Assembly (NCBI GenBank): GCA_934045075.1
Contig: OW203732.1
Span: 6,303,501-6,367,500 of the forward strand
From: Yponomeuta sedellus
Taxonomy: Eukaryota > Arthropoda > Insecta > Lepidoptera > Yponomeutidae
Length of the DNA: 64,000 nt
Reading direction: 5' to 3'
This document shows positions 11,042 to 23,220 of this stretch, piece by piece (within the stretch, counting starts at the first letter, position 1; each line of letters opens with the position of its first letter). Both the position numbers and the translations under genes were made by a program. The notes below the pieces were generated by a model. It was not told where the DNA came from and searched no databases. It was given only the letters and a program-made list of their open reading frames with translations.

Positions 11042-11272
11042 AGAGCTGTAGCTAGGAAAGACAGCGACAACGACAACCCCAAACATCCTTTGGCAGCGGT
11101 AAATTTTGGGAGAGGAGCGTTTACGAATGTCAAATTGAAGGATGTACAGATGGATAAAAGACACAACTTCACGCTTTTGCTGTCGCCTACTGACCTACTG
11201 AATAGAAGCGTGCCTGAATTTTTTGCGATGTTGTCGACAGGTCTCCAGTGTGACATTGAGGACCTCTACTGT
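11042..11272 (+). CDS. Orphan exon-like open frame, unidentified
   Basis: An open frame runs from about 11030 to 11299. A possible acceptor (gcgactcag) sits near its start and a strong donor (CTACT then GTAAGTC) follows at 11273. The peptide (FTNVKLKDVQMDKRHNFTLL and then LLNRSVPEFFAMLSTGL) has balanced composition and looks more protein-like than the antisense frame. I see no partner exon and do not recognise the family. It could be one exon of an unseen gene, a retro-copied fragment or chance. Confidence 0.25.
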
Positions 11273-11299
11273 AAGTCAAAATATGAAGGAAGTAAATAG

Positions 11300-12642
11300 T
11301 TGTAACACTGTTACAAGCGCCGTCACTATTCAGTTATTACGTTATTGCTTCTTCAGAAGCATAATTAACTTAAACTGAAAATTCAGCAGGTGTAGTGGAA
11401 AAATTGTGACCGAAAGATTCCAGGGAACTATCCCACAATGTCCAGAGGGGTAGACAGAGATCAGAAACTGCATCAAAACCAATTCCTTATGGATTTTTCC
11501 TGGGAAAAAGCCAGTCACTATTGCATCGTAGCCGAGAACGTTTTAAAACATTCTTCGTAGCCCTAGTACAGACTTAGTGAACTAGAAACGGACTAGAACG
11601 TTTAATTAAGACAACTGTAGCAGCTCAGACAACTGTAGTAGCTCAGTTCTTTCCTTACATTGTTTTTTAATAAATAATATTTAATAATAAATTAAAAAAC
11701 AATGCAAGGAAAGTGGTACTTAGGAAAGATACAATGTAAGTAGGTACCTACCCCCATCCGTTTCCCCAGTTAGCCTCTGCTCTATCACATTTGGTGCGAC
11801 TATGTGACCAATGTTGATCAAAATGTAACCGCCTGGGTTTTTGCATATTATATCATGGGTTGTGTTGTGAACTAAATTGAGTGCTTATAGGTATTGATTG
11901 TAATTTGCGGGTTGAATGGTACCTACCTATTGATTATATATGTTATTAAACAGAAGTAATGCTTTAACGACTCATAGAAATTCAATGTTTTTAAAGGTTT
12001 TCTAGAATATCTGGTATTTTAGGTCGTACTCACAGATAAATTTGAACTAAGTATGGCTTTATTTCCTCATAATTCTCAGGTCGCGGATCTAAAAGTTTAT
12101 TGGGCATCCGTACAGGCATTCCGAGAAAAGCATTAGGGAACCAGTCGCGAGTTGTCATGACCATGTTTAGAACATAGTCCAAATGTTACGCCTTTAATAA
12201 AAGTTGCGTGTGAAACTATTATGATGATTGAAACTGGAGGACATTTTTTCAAAGGACTAACCTAAGTAGGTACTTACTTACAGAATTTTTATTTAGTAAA
12301 TCTTTGTACCTACCTAATATATTGTGATATTCAAATTCAAAATTCAAATTCAAATAATTTTATTTCAACGTAAAGAATTTACAATTAGGTGTTCCCTACT
12401 CAAAATAGATTTCTTATCTTCGTAATCGACATATCTAGGGCTGATTTTACTTATGAATCTTTTTATTGACTTATATTTATATATATGAGTGATTATTTTG
12501 TTTACTATAGTTATTCAATCAAATTTCTACAAATTCGGGTGTATAAGATGGCTAATGTAATGAATATATTGTTCCAAATCGGGCCAGTCACTTTTTTAAG
12601 CACATAGTGAGATATATCAAATTTTCAGAATTTGACTGCCAA
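11300..12642. other. Intergenic DNA
   Basis: No gene seen. A stretch of repeated ttcaaatt words at about 12330-12365 followed by 'ttttatttcaacgtaaagaa' looks like the 3' tail of a LINE/SINE; a similar tail starts near 34446. Confidence 0.5.
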
Positions 12643-13878
12643 GGGACTGACGAGGGTGTCATAGTACTGATAAAATACACCATTTTGTAAGAATTATACG
12701 GAGATTTAATAAAAATTGGTACAACTCTCTTAGGATTTAATAATGGCACATGTCGTTTAAGTATTTAAATCACTTAGTAACAATTAAAAATAATTATTAA
12801 TATGTAATACTGGGAGAAAATACCATCTTAGTTTTCAAAACAGCCTTTTGACATTTAACAGCCTTTTGACATTTTTATAATGTTATATTACTTAACTTTA
12901 ATATATAACATAACAAAAACATGTTATGTTATGTTTCTCCACAAAAAAACGCAAAATAAAGTATCAAAATAGATCATATTCTGTTTTCTTTGCTCTCTTG
13001 GTGTCATGTCTTCAACATTTTTTCTTTGTCCTTTCTCTTTTTTTCTTAAGTACTGAAGTTTTTGTTTTTCTTTGTATTCCGCTAATTTAATGGGGTCGCT
13101 TTTAATTCTGGCTAAGCGAGCCTTTATGGCTTCTCTCTTTTTTTTTTGTATTTCGTCCCGAGTCGATTTGCCGCATATTTTAAACTGAAATATAAAATAG
13201 AAATGTTTTACACGATAGAAATTAAGATAAAAGTGCTCTAAAATAAAAAAAAAAACATCAGTAGTTCAGTACCATGGAAACACGTGAGTCCTTTGGCGCG
13301 ATTGACAAAGGACTGACGCCACCGGACTGACGAAAAAGACATAATTTGAGGTTATAATCAGAACTAATGTTTTTTTTTGTAATTTCGAGCATCAACAAAC
13401 TACATTTTAACAAATCATAGTTAACTATGTATAAATGAAAATAAACCTGAGATTAACAAGAAAATAAAGACTCACCACAGGACTGACATTTTGACTGACT
13501 CAGCACGTGTATAGACGACAAATACAACCCAAGTATACAGTTATGGCGGCGGCCGTCAAATTGTGCGGTCCGCAACTAACTTCATTACAAACATTAAAAT
13601 TCAAACAGCGATTTGACGTTGAGTCGGTGATAATTTGGCGCAAATTTGAAATTCAAACAACGCACAACGGACTGACGAATTAAACAAACACAAAGTTTAT
13701 TAATTTTTTTAAAATAATGTCGAGAACATTGCATTCTGAAAGTTGTAGTATATATTACTATGTACATTGTATCACAGATTGTAGTAGATAAGTAAGTTTT
13801 CTTAAATCAATGATAATGTTTAATAGATAGTCACTTGATTGTTGGTTTTCGGGATTGTGACATGCCAAAGAACTGACG
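12643..13878 (+). repeat. Cluster of GGACTGACG-type words around a decayed mobile ORF
   Basis: The word (G/A)ACTGACG, usually GGACTGACG, occurs on the plus strand at about 12644, 13310, 13324, 13669 and 13870, with a near form (GGACTGACA) at 13481. No reverse-complement copies were seen in the interval. The cluster surrounds the minus-strand open frame at 12924-13184. Such short direct sites can be transposase-binding or promoter repeats of a mobile element, but that role is inference. Confidence 0.5.
12924..13184 (-). pseudogene. Exon-like fragment of a charged, mobile-element-type protein
   Basis: After an acceptor-like tatatttcag on the minus strand, an 87-codon frame (including stop) reads highly charged peptide with SDPIKLAEYKEKQKLQYLRK and then EDMTPREQRKQ. 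This 'DP.K..EYKEK...Y..RK' plus 'MTPREQR' layout resembles small insect proteins that I associate with mobile elements. There is no start codon near the 5' end and no partner exon. The family assignment is tentative. Confidence 0.4.
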
Positions 13879-14084
13879 TTTCAAGCATTTATTGTGTTTT
13901 TTTATTAACTTGTATTTAAAATGAAGAGCTGTAATTGGGTGACCAAATAAAGGACTTTTCATTGTTTTGAAATAAATTGTAATCTCAATAAAATATAATA
14001 AGACTTTGTAAATATTGACTGATGACATTGAGTTACCCAATTTTTGTATATTCACCCATATGTATGTACTTAAACGGACGGCTT

Positions 14085-14230
14085 GATAACTTCTGACAGT
14101 AAGGCCCGCCACTGTCTTAAAATCCTCCACCAACCCGGACTTGGCCCCCATGGTGGTGTATGGCCTAACCTTCCTGCGATGCAGGAAGAGACCCGTGCCC
14201 CAGCAGTGGGAATAGAAAAGGGTTGATATC
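14085..14230 (-). mobile_element. LINE-type 3' end ('acccggacttggccccc' family)
   Basis: It contains 'cttctgacagtaaggcccgcc', 'aacccggacttggccccca' and 'cccagcagtggga', the hallmark blocks of the family that is longest at 59190-59560. It is a truncated dispersed copy. Confidence 0.7.
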
Positions 14231-15032
14231 GTAGTGTGCGAGGAACACCCTCATCAACCCTACCACATCATTTGCTCCATACTCTTACAATGGCCAAAGT
14301 ATGAGGCTAAGTGCAAAAATCATAGATCTAACCAACTATATTGGTAAAAAGTGAGGACTTACTACTTAACAATAGGATACTGAACAAAATATGGTCCGGG
14401 TTTGATGGGTTTTAATCTTGATTTAAGTATACTTAGTGGATGTTATATGTACCTGTTTCTATTTAGGTACATTCATTTGTCGCATATATAAGGGAGTTTT
14501 CTCGTGGTCCCATTATTTTGTCCTATCGGATACTTTTAATCTCGCCTTTCGCTAATATCCTGCCAATTTGTCGACATATGTCCGCCTGGGAAGTCTCTTA
14601 CCGGATCTTCATTTGATATAAGTAATCTGATTTCTTGTTGATACGGGCCTTAGACAAACGACAACCTAGGTACCTACCGCTGAACACATTGTATACCTAC
14701 GAATCGTAGGTACCTAATCGTACCCATTGATCGTAGCCTACGATTCAAGTTATCAAGCGTACCCATCAGCCCACCACTAGGGAGTTCGATAACAGTGATG
14801 CGTTACGACGATATACCACACGGATATAATACCTAAATGCATTTCATAGTGCCCACCACCCTACGAATGTCAATCAATAAGCACTCCTGCATTAAAGTCA
14901 ATCAATAAGCACTGGACACACATCTCGTTAAAATCGACGGGCGTTGTTAGTGCGTACCTGGGGTACACTTGATTGCACAACCAAACTGTATCAAGCAAGT
15001 TTATCGCTCCATAGTCGTACAGGCCGGCGCTT
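14231..15032. other. Intergenic DNA upstream of the cuticular protein gene
   Basis: No coding exon seen. The stretch near 14494-14580 ('ttctcgtggtcccattattt') recurs at about 18497-18530, marking another uncharacterised dispersed repeat. Confidence 0.5.
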
Positions 15033-15038
15033 TATATA
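15033..15038 (+). promoter_or_regulatory. TATA box of the cuticular protein gene
   Basis: TATATA lies in the context gctttatataggagc, 70 bp before the start codon. A TCACAC initiator-like site sits about 28 bp downstream near 15061, the expected spacing for a TATA promoter. Confidence 0.7.
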
Positions 15039-15102
15039 GGAGCAAAGCCTTCGTACATCGTCACACGTGCATTAGCACACACACGCCGCGCACGCGCCTG
15101 AC

Positions 15103-18100
15103 ATGATCGCTAAGGTAAGCGTTCAGATTAATTTAAATTATTAATTTCAACTTCCTATTGGTTTCCTTTTTACACGTGGATATAGGGCGTAATTTTTAAC
15201 CATAAACATAATTGTAATCGACGGGTGACAGCAATAATTGTCATCCAGATAGGTTGACGCTTCGTCCCGGCAAGTTCACTTTCTTTTGGGTTGAGCCGAG
15301 AGGAACAAAAGGTGCTCAAAAACATAGGTACTCAGTTACACATTTGTTTAATTACTTAGTATTTTTATTTTTCTAGTATTCCGTTTGTTTACTTGTTTTC
15401 TTTGTGTTTCTATGACAATTTGAATTTCGTCTTTCTCTTAACGTGTCCGATCGCAATAAAAACCTTAGCCTTTGCACCTACGTAATGAGATGGATTGCTT
15501 TCGTCCAGTGGCATCTTCACTCATACTATATGTAGAAAGGTGAAGGGACCCTTCTGATCCTGATGTGCGTAGGACATTGTTTTTAGATGGAGTAGGCTTG
15601 TCCAGCACCTGTACCACACTGACAGCTTAATCGGCTTAGTTCGCGTCGAAAGGTAAACTTAAGCCTATCTTTATGTGGCCTCCATTGTGCCCTACTGCTA
15701 GACAAAGCCGGAAAGCCTCCCCCTTCGGTGCTCCGCGACTGCCTGTGCGACAAATTACCTTATTTTCCGGATTTATTGACATTACGAGAAAAAATCATAT
15801 TAAATACAAATACACCTAAATTATCAAAGATAAACCTATCCATAGCAAATGAACTTAGTTTAGAATTCCTAGTATGAAATCTTAAGAAAATTGCAGACTA
15901 ACCCGCGCCGCGTAAGGGCGATTTTCGGGAATAACAAATTGAAGGTAGGCTCCCGACAGTTTGGTAAAAGAAGGGCCGCGTTTCATAAATTTATAATTCA
16001 TAGTTTATTATGAAAATTCGAGTATACGTTACGTAGCAGTGTACTTGTTAATTTGTGGGTTAATCGAATTTGCAATGCACATTGAATTATTATTATCATA
16101 GATTGTCGAAGTAAATCATGAAATATAGTGAAACCACCCCCTGGTTTCTTCCGACAAAAATTCAAGAAAGATAGATAAACACTTTATTGCACAACAAAAA
16201 AAGTGGTTTCTTATAGTTGAATTGGAATTATCGTTTAGAGCGATCTCTTCCAAACAACTTTAATAATTTTTAATCTGTTTATTAATTTGTACCAGTTCAT
16301 TTAAAAGAAAAGAAATACATATAGCGAATGTGGGGAAGGACCGGTAAGTCGAACTAATGAGGATGTATTTGCAACTAATAATGCATAGATTGTACCTGAA
16401 CCGTTCATGCAACGGCTAATTAATATGGGTGAAACGAACGAGTTCTGTCAGGATCATAGCCATTCATAGCACGTGGCAGACACACTGGTCTGCCTGTCTC
16501 CGGGATGTACCTACATGTGTGACGTACTTATCTAATGAGGATTACTACAATTAACCAAAATTAATTTATAATAATATTAATTTCCAGTTAATAACCCTCT
16601 GCTGCGCGTGCGCCGCGGCGTTGGCCGCGCCGGGCATCTACGGTGGTGTGCCAGCGCTGGCGCCGGCATACGCTGGCCACGGCCTCGCCGCCCCAGCATA
16701 CGCCTCCTATGCCGCCCCGGCATACGCCTCCTATGCCGCCCCAGTCCTTGCCAAACAAGTAATTCCCGCCGCCATCGCCGCCCCAGTAATTGCTAAACAA
16801 GTAGTACCCGCCGCCATTGCTGCCCCCGTAAGGCGAACGCTACACGTCAATATATATTGTGATAATTATCACGATATTTAATCAAGTATCTTGAGCCGGA
16901 TCACAGCACACCCTACACCAAAGATACGGATCGCGTCAGTATTGAAGCGTTTTTATATGAAGTAGACGTGATGGACCCTAGACAGAGCAAAATAAGAGCT
17001 TGTGTTGCGATAATTATATCCCAATCAATAAAAAAAGGCGTAAAAAGAAAGCGTTGAATGAAAAATTGGCTACAAAAGAGAGCAATGTTTACACATTTAA
17101 ATTTATTGGACGAAATTTGCCTTCACAATGAATTGGACGGGATTGTTGGAACTTATGGAAGGGATTCTAAGTTCAGTTTAAGCTCTTTTAAGACAATCTT
17201 GTCGCCTGTCAATTCAGAAGCAGAAGCGGTGTCATAGACGTCGTCCATTGTTGCCGTCTCGCTGCGTACTGACGCGATAAATACTGACGCGCAACACTAC
17301 ACGCAAGATAAATATCACGATCCAGGATCTTGGATCAGATCACAAGGATTTCCGGAAATCCAGCGATAATTATTGTGATCCCTCAATACACTACCCTACA
17401 CGTCAATAAATATCGTGATCCAACAGTTTATATTGACGGATCACGATATATATCTTGCGTGTAGCATTCGCCTAAGTCCTTCAGACCGGTGTCAGTTTTT
17501 GGGTAAGTTAGGATCAACGTGGCTTATTGACCTTTTGGACCACTAAAGCATTATTGAGATAGGCCACGAATAACAATGAAATAGAAGTAATTTCTTTCCA
17601 AAAAATTCACAATTCTTTCAAAACTGGCCAGTCCTATCGATTAGTGGATTGGGTGATAGTAAGTCAAACCAATGAAATAAACAATTAATACACTTACTTC
17701 GGCCTGATGTGATCTACGACGGTACTAGAAAGTAAAACCAGGCCTCGGATATATTTTGTTATAAGTACCATAGGTAGGTACTGAGGTTTTTATATAGAAA
17801 ATTATAACTAAAATTATGACCTTACGCCATATTCTATCTATAGTTGTATATATGAATATTGAAACGTATTTAACGCTTCTTTAATCACGTTGTTTATTTA
17901 TAGCTTGTAAAAGAATGACTGAATTCTAAACAAATTTTACAAAGTACTACACATTGGTAACTTAATTCCGGAATCACGGACCCGATTTTTTGTCGGATTT
18001 CTCCAACCAGGTTTCGCTCTTATTCGAAGAGCATGGTGAGTAGCGCCGGTGCCCGTGACCTCGTCTCTTAATAAGAGCGAACCTGATCGGACTCTTCAGA

Positions 18101-21100
18101 TAAAAAATCAAGTAAGTGATTCCGGAATTAAGTTATAATCAATAAATATGTTAGAATGTGCCAGGATGAGGGACGCCTTAGGGAACAGTAAAATAAGAGA
18201 TAGAAAAGGTCCTGCAGAAATGCTTCGTTTCAGTTTTAATACTGTGGAGTTACCAAAAACAAAGAAAAATTGTTAAAATAAACAACATTTATGCTAAGTA
18301 AGGATAAATGCATTATTTTACAATATCAAACATTGCAAATAAAGTTCTCCAGTAAGGGTAGGATAAAGTAAAAATCGCGTTACAATCTATGCAAATAAAT
18401 CCACTGTTACAACCAACCTACAAATCCAATCTCGGTAAGTCTACAGATTTTCACAAACAACGAGTAACGAGCAATGGAACAAATACCCGTGAATATTAGG
18501 GTGTTTTCTCGTGGTTCCATTATTTTGTCCCGTTTATGTCTCCATAGGACCACAAGTCGGACATAAAATTTTTCGTTGCAATTATGCTTACCTACCAGGT
18601 TTGGTAAGTAACACTTACTTGAAGGGACAATTAAATTAAATCGATGCATTCATGCAATTATAATTGCTAGTACCTAGTTAGCATAGATCCTACACCTACA
18701 TTATTGTCTGTCAATTAGTATGGACTTTTACACTTACTGGGATCGCTCAGGTTTGGTGGGCATATAATTAGGCCCCTGAAATGAAAAGGTTTTATTAAGT
18801 GGCACAGAATCTGCTGCTTAATGAACTTTCAAGTCAAACTGGGAGTCCATTTCAAAATCTAGATCATTTTGGAGAAACTATGGACAAAAAAACTCAAAAC
18901 TTAGTCTTAGTCCATAATTAACACAGTTTAGTAATTATTATAAGACATAGAACTCACTCATGCTTTGTACTGGCTTTAATTCCAGACGTCATTGCCACCT
19001 TAATAATCCTCTATGTTATAGTAGCCCTTTTGGCACAGAGTGTACCATTTTTTGAACCGCATTTCAGACAAGCTTAAAATATTTTCAGGGATTTTATTAT
19101 AGAAACGTATACAATGCCCGGATGTATTAACCTTTGCCAGACTATATAAACGAAAGTTTATGTTTATTTTTGTTTATTATATACGTTATGCTGATAGTTT
19201 AGTGACTGGCATATGCTATGTGGTCTCGGCCTAGAGAATGGCACAAACCCAAATTCTTCCCGCGGGTGTCGTAAAAGGCGACTAAGGGACACAAACCGGC
19301 GGGTGGGCAGCAGCGCCCCCTGCAGTAAAATTCCACCAAACTGCGATCCCCAACCCGCATGCCCAGCGTGGTGATTATGGGCATTACCCCCAATGATGGC
19401 ACAACCTAGCGCTATGGCGCTCATTAGGAAAGGGCTATGTCCAGCAGTGGACTTATATAGCCTGAAGAAGAAGAAGAAGTGACTGGCAACTGTCAGGATG
19501 TTACTTTATTTAAAGAAATCTCTTAAGGTTCTCCATGTTCTAGCAGTTTCCCTTCCTCGACTAACAAACCCTTTTCTCGCAGGTGATCAGCGCGGAGCCT
19601 ATCGACCCGAACCCCGCGTACCAGTTCTCGTACGGCGTATCAGACCCCTCCACGGGTGATCAGAAGGATGCTTCCGAATCGCTGCAAAACGGCGTCGTCC
19701 ACGGCTCCTACAGCCTAGTGGAGCCCGACGGCCATGTGAGGAGGGTCACCTATACTGCGGACAAAATTAACGGTTTCAACGCCGTCGTGGAGAGGACCGG
19801 CGGTGCTCACGCGGTGAGTCGAAAATGATTTTATGATTTAAATGTAATAAAATGTAAATTTATAAAGAACAATGGCGAAACTCTATAGTAAAAATTATTT
19901 ATGTGAAATATGCTGCGTCTTTAAGTAAAAAAATATTCAAAAAACAAAGCTTAAGTTCCTGAGCATGGATGTGAAAGAATTTTCGCTGTAGAAAGCCAGG
20001 TAGCTTAGATATTGTCGTTTCAAGTGTGAGCAAATTCTAACCTCACTAATCTTTAAAGCAACACTGTTTTGCATTATTATTTTTCAATAAATAGTCAACA
20101 AAAGAAACTTGTAACACGCTCATGGTGCAGCTTATATTCAGCAGTGGACTGACACAGGTCACAGACTGATGATGATCTTGAAATTAACCCAATGGATCTA
20201 GATACAGACATTTAAGCCAAACCCATACTTAATTGTACAGTTCACAGCCGATTGATTTTATTTGCAGTCACCTATAATGATACTAAATAAAGCACACACA
20301 ATTAAGGGTTGGTAAGCTCTCGTCTAGACAATTGTCTAAGTACCTACTTAACTATACCTCTTATTGCGCTTGCCAGCTAACCACTATGCGGCAAACATAA
20401 GAGCGAACCTTGAATTGACGATACGGAGGCCTGCTCCTAGGTACTCTCATTTCACTCTGCTCCGTTTGCTAGTATGACTCCATGAGTACTTTCAGAAAAA
20501 GATAGTATGAGGCTGTGAGTTAGGCAGTTAATTAAAACAATCAGCTTATACTTTATTTTTATTATCTACTCATCATCTTCTTTAATAATAATAGCATCAA
20601 GAATGACTTGTGTTCCATGTAAAAGATGTTGTTTTTCGCTGTGCGAGGATAACCTCTATTTGTATATACTTATAAGATAGGAACAAGAGCAAAGGCATGG
20701 ATAGAGGCATGAAACGGACAAGCGCCACGTCGAGCAATCGTCTGTGTCTAAACATAACTATTGACTTACTTTAAAGACATCAACTTATTTGCAAAAAAAA
20801 ACATGTGAACACTCTTTGACTCAAGTAATTGGTTCTAAGTTATTTTAATTCCACTAATGAGGATGTTCCACTCGGAGAAATTAGGAAGTATAATATACTG
20901 AATGAGTATTTGTGTTTACGGGTACTCTGTGAACCGGAACTGACTGCAAGTAATATATGTCAAGGTCACAAGACTCCGGAAACAAAAAAAAAACATTAAT
21001 TATCTCATTAAAATGTGTTTTTTTACCTGGCTTCCACTAAGTTCGCGAGTTAATTGAAAATACTTAAAGAATTATGTTCATAAGTCTAAACTATAAGACA

Positions 21101-21998
21101 TTTTAAGACGCATCAAAAGACATAAAATATTTTTTCGCCATTGTTCTTTAAATTATTTATTTAAATGGTAAATGATTTTACATGAGTCCAGTAGTGGACT
21201 ACATAATATAGCCTGAAGAAGAAGAAATTATTTTATGCCATTTACATAATGTACCTATTAAAAACAGTTTTTTGTATGATAATGTAATGTTTGAATGATT
21301 GATAATATGTTTTGAACAATGTGTTTACAGTCTATTTCCCCAACGCAGAGTCGTTTACATGTACTTGCACGTTTCAATGAAGACTGCAGACGTTTTTAGT
21401 TTAAAAAATTAAAAATATTTAAACTTTGTGAAACGAACAGCTGAAACAAAAGACATGAACGCGCGGCATTGAACTTTCTTTCCTCGTAACGACAGTTTTG
21501 TAAACATTTTGTAGCCATAAATGACAGAGAAACAGACAGAAATCACTTTAACTTTTTTCAGTTCTAAACACACCCGATGGAATCTTAGAATCACTGTAGC
21601 GCTCTATTTTTTCTGGGATTAAGTCGCCCGGAAAAGGCTTTATAGATAGGCATAATATAGTCTTACAAGAACACTTGTATCAATTAGCTAAGCTCAACTT
21701 TCGCTAACTTGAAAGCAGTGATGACGCGAATCATGCGTTTTTTGGCGATAAAATGTCCAAATTTGACAATTCATCTACTAACAATTGACGTTTAAATGCA
21801 CGACACGCGTCATCGTTCTACCCATGATAGGCCTAAAGTCTACTAATAGAGTGAAAATAAAGCCTAAATCCACTTTTATTCTTCTAGGCTCCCCTCGCAG
21901 TGGCTCCAGTGGCCAAGATACTGGCGCCAGCGCCCGTGGCCGTCTCCGCTCCCATCTCCAGACTGACGCTGCCTGCCATCGGCCACCCTTGGGGCTAA
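15103..21998 (+). CDS. RR-2 cuticular protein (chitin-binding), four exons
   Basis: Exons: 15103-15114, 16588-16827, 19583-19813 and 21888-21998 (stop TAA 21996). The donors are GTAAGC, GTAAGG and GTGAGT, and all junctions are phase 0. The product has 197 residues. Exon 1 encodes only MIAK, the start of a signal peptide that continues [14 protein letters not shown], a common cuticle-gene layout. Exon 2 gives low-complexity Ala/Pro/Tyr repeats ([20 protein letters not shown]). Exon 3 carries the Rebers-Riddiford RR-2 chitin-binding core ([40 protein letters not shown]). Exon 4 ends Ala/Pro-rich ([14 protein letters not shown]). The protein would be secreted and bind chitin in hard cuticle. The gene is convergent with IFT56. 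A Harbinger-like MITE starts within the second donor. Confidence 0.95.
16160..16265 (-). mobile_element. LINE 3' end with GATA-type tail
   Basis: 'aagatagataaacactttat' followed by 'tagagcgatctcttccaaac' matches blocks also at about 41405-41550 and 52885-53035. It is a truncated dispersed non-LTR element within intron 1 of the cuticular gene. Confidence 0.55.
16832..17472. mobile_element. PIF/Harbinger-like element inserted in the 5' splice site of the cuticular gene
   Basis: The ends ggcgaacgctacacg and cgtgtagcattcgcc are inverted repeats about 33 bp long with a few mismatches. They are flanked by the 3-bp direct repeat TAA (16829-16831 and 17473-17475), the TWA target preference of PIF/Harbinger. 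Internal sequence keeps a decayed N-terminal transposase-like reading ([16 protein letters not shown], then FTHLNLLDE). The left TAA is bases +2 to +4 of intron 2. Confidence 0.85.
17963..18135. mobile_element. Foldback MITE
   Basis: The ends ttaattccggaatca and tgattccggaattaa are inverted repeats. Inner arms share gaccaggtttcgctc-like words with the foldback at 43061-43209 (here 'aaccaggtttcgctc'). It is in intron 2 of the cuticular gene. A minimal relative is the hairpin at 35843-35879. Confidence 0.7.
19200..19480 (+). mobile_element. LINE 3' end ('TGGACATAGCCC' family), longest copy
   Basis: It includes 'ttcttcccgcgggtgtcgta', 'aaggcgactaagggacacaa' and 'gggctatgtccagcagtgga', and ends in a (gaa)n tail. 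Shorter copies are at 21184-21226, 26150-26210 and 62343-62420. The family's (gaa)n or (ctt)n tail marks the 3' end. Confidence 0.75.
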
Positions 21999-22518
21999 AC
22001 CATATCCTAGAGCACAGTTTTTTGACAGAGTGATTCGAAAACTGATCTTAACCGAATAGTCTTAAGGTGGGTTTCCAACGTTACTCCGTCAAAAAAGTGC
22101 AGAACTATACGATAGATATGTTTTCGCCAGGTTATTGCTTACTGGTTTGGTTAGGGCTGTTTTTTACGTTTTTGGGAATGGATTTTGATACTGCCATGAA
22201 GGTTTAGATATTAGGAAAGTCGAGTGTGGGTTTAAGAGTTCTTTGTAGAGTTGGAATGGGTATTAGACCTCTTGACAAAGGTAATAAGAGTGTGTTTTTT
22301 GAGTTAGACTGCCATGATTGATTTTTGTTATAGGAAGTTTTTGAGTAGGTTAACTTTCAGTGAGTAATAACCCTGGTGCCGAGACCTCGCCAGTTAACGT
22401 TTGAGCCGATTTATTATTTATTTTGTATCGTATCGTATTGCTGACTGTTGCCCAACGGACTTGATCTTGACGCGTTACTCTGTATACCTACATGTGTAAA
22501 TATATTGTGTAGTACGTA

Positions 22519-22524
22519 AATAAA
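22519..22524 (+). terminator. Candidate polyadenylation signal of the cuticular gene
   Basis: AATAAA in the context gtaaataaatgcaattttttt, about 520 bp after the stop codon, followed by a T-rich stretch. No better signal was seen between the stop and this site. Confidence 0.5.
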
Positions 22525-22849
22525 TGCAATTTTTTTGCTGTTTACTTCAGCTATTTTATTTCACGCCTAAGGCCAGATTAAATTGCCAGAATAATTTACA
22601 TTTCATGAGACACATATCGGCTTAGATACCACGGAATATGAAGCACATTTTCTATTTTAGAACATAACTAAGTTCGAATTTCATAAACCATGCACTTCAA
22701 AAGCATTATAGGCTGACCCCGCAAGCGACATCCTATGTTTCAATTCGGATCTCTGTATATAGGTATGTACTCTAAGTACTCTAACATGTAAATCCGCTTA
22801 GCCGCTATTATTTGATTCAGTAACAAACATCTTCACAAACATTCTCATC

Positions 22850-23040
22850 TATATCTATAATATAAAAATGAATCGCTGAATGTGTTGGTAAGCGCAAATC
22901 TCGAAAGCAGCTGAACCGATTTCGCTATTATTTTTTTTTAGAATATTCCTTGAACTATGAGGATGGTTCTTACGGAGAGATAAATAAAAAAAATTAAGGA
23001 ATCGATTGCTAGGCGGTACGAAGTTCGCTGGGTCAACTAG
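22850..23040. mobile_element. Non-autonomous Helitron-like element
   Basis: 'aaaaatgaatcgctgaatgt' through 'ggtacgaagttcgctgggtc' ending in aactagt matches a second copy at about 26270-26436, which ends in agctagt. The CTAGT 3' end and lack of inverted terminal repeats fit Helitron-type ends. It lies just past the 3' end of IFT56. Confidence 0.6.
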
Positions 23041-23220
23041 TTTATAATATAAGTAGGATTTCATAATAAATTTCTCTGTAAGAAAACAGCCTACATATTT
23101 AAGCACTTGGAAAGATCATTCTCATCTTCATCTTCATCATTCTGATCATCATTCTAAACTAAGTACCAATGTTGGTAACCCTTTTCACTAACCTACACTA
23201 CAATCCTTTTTCTCCGCTGA

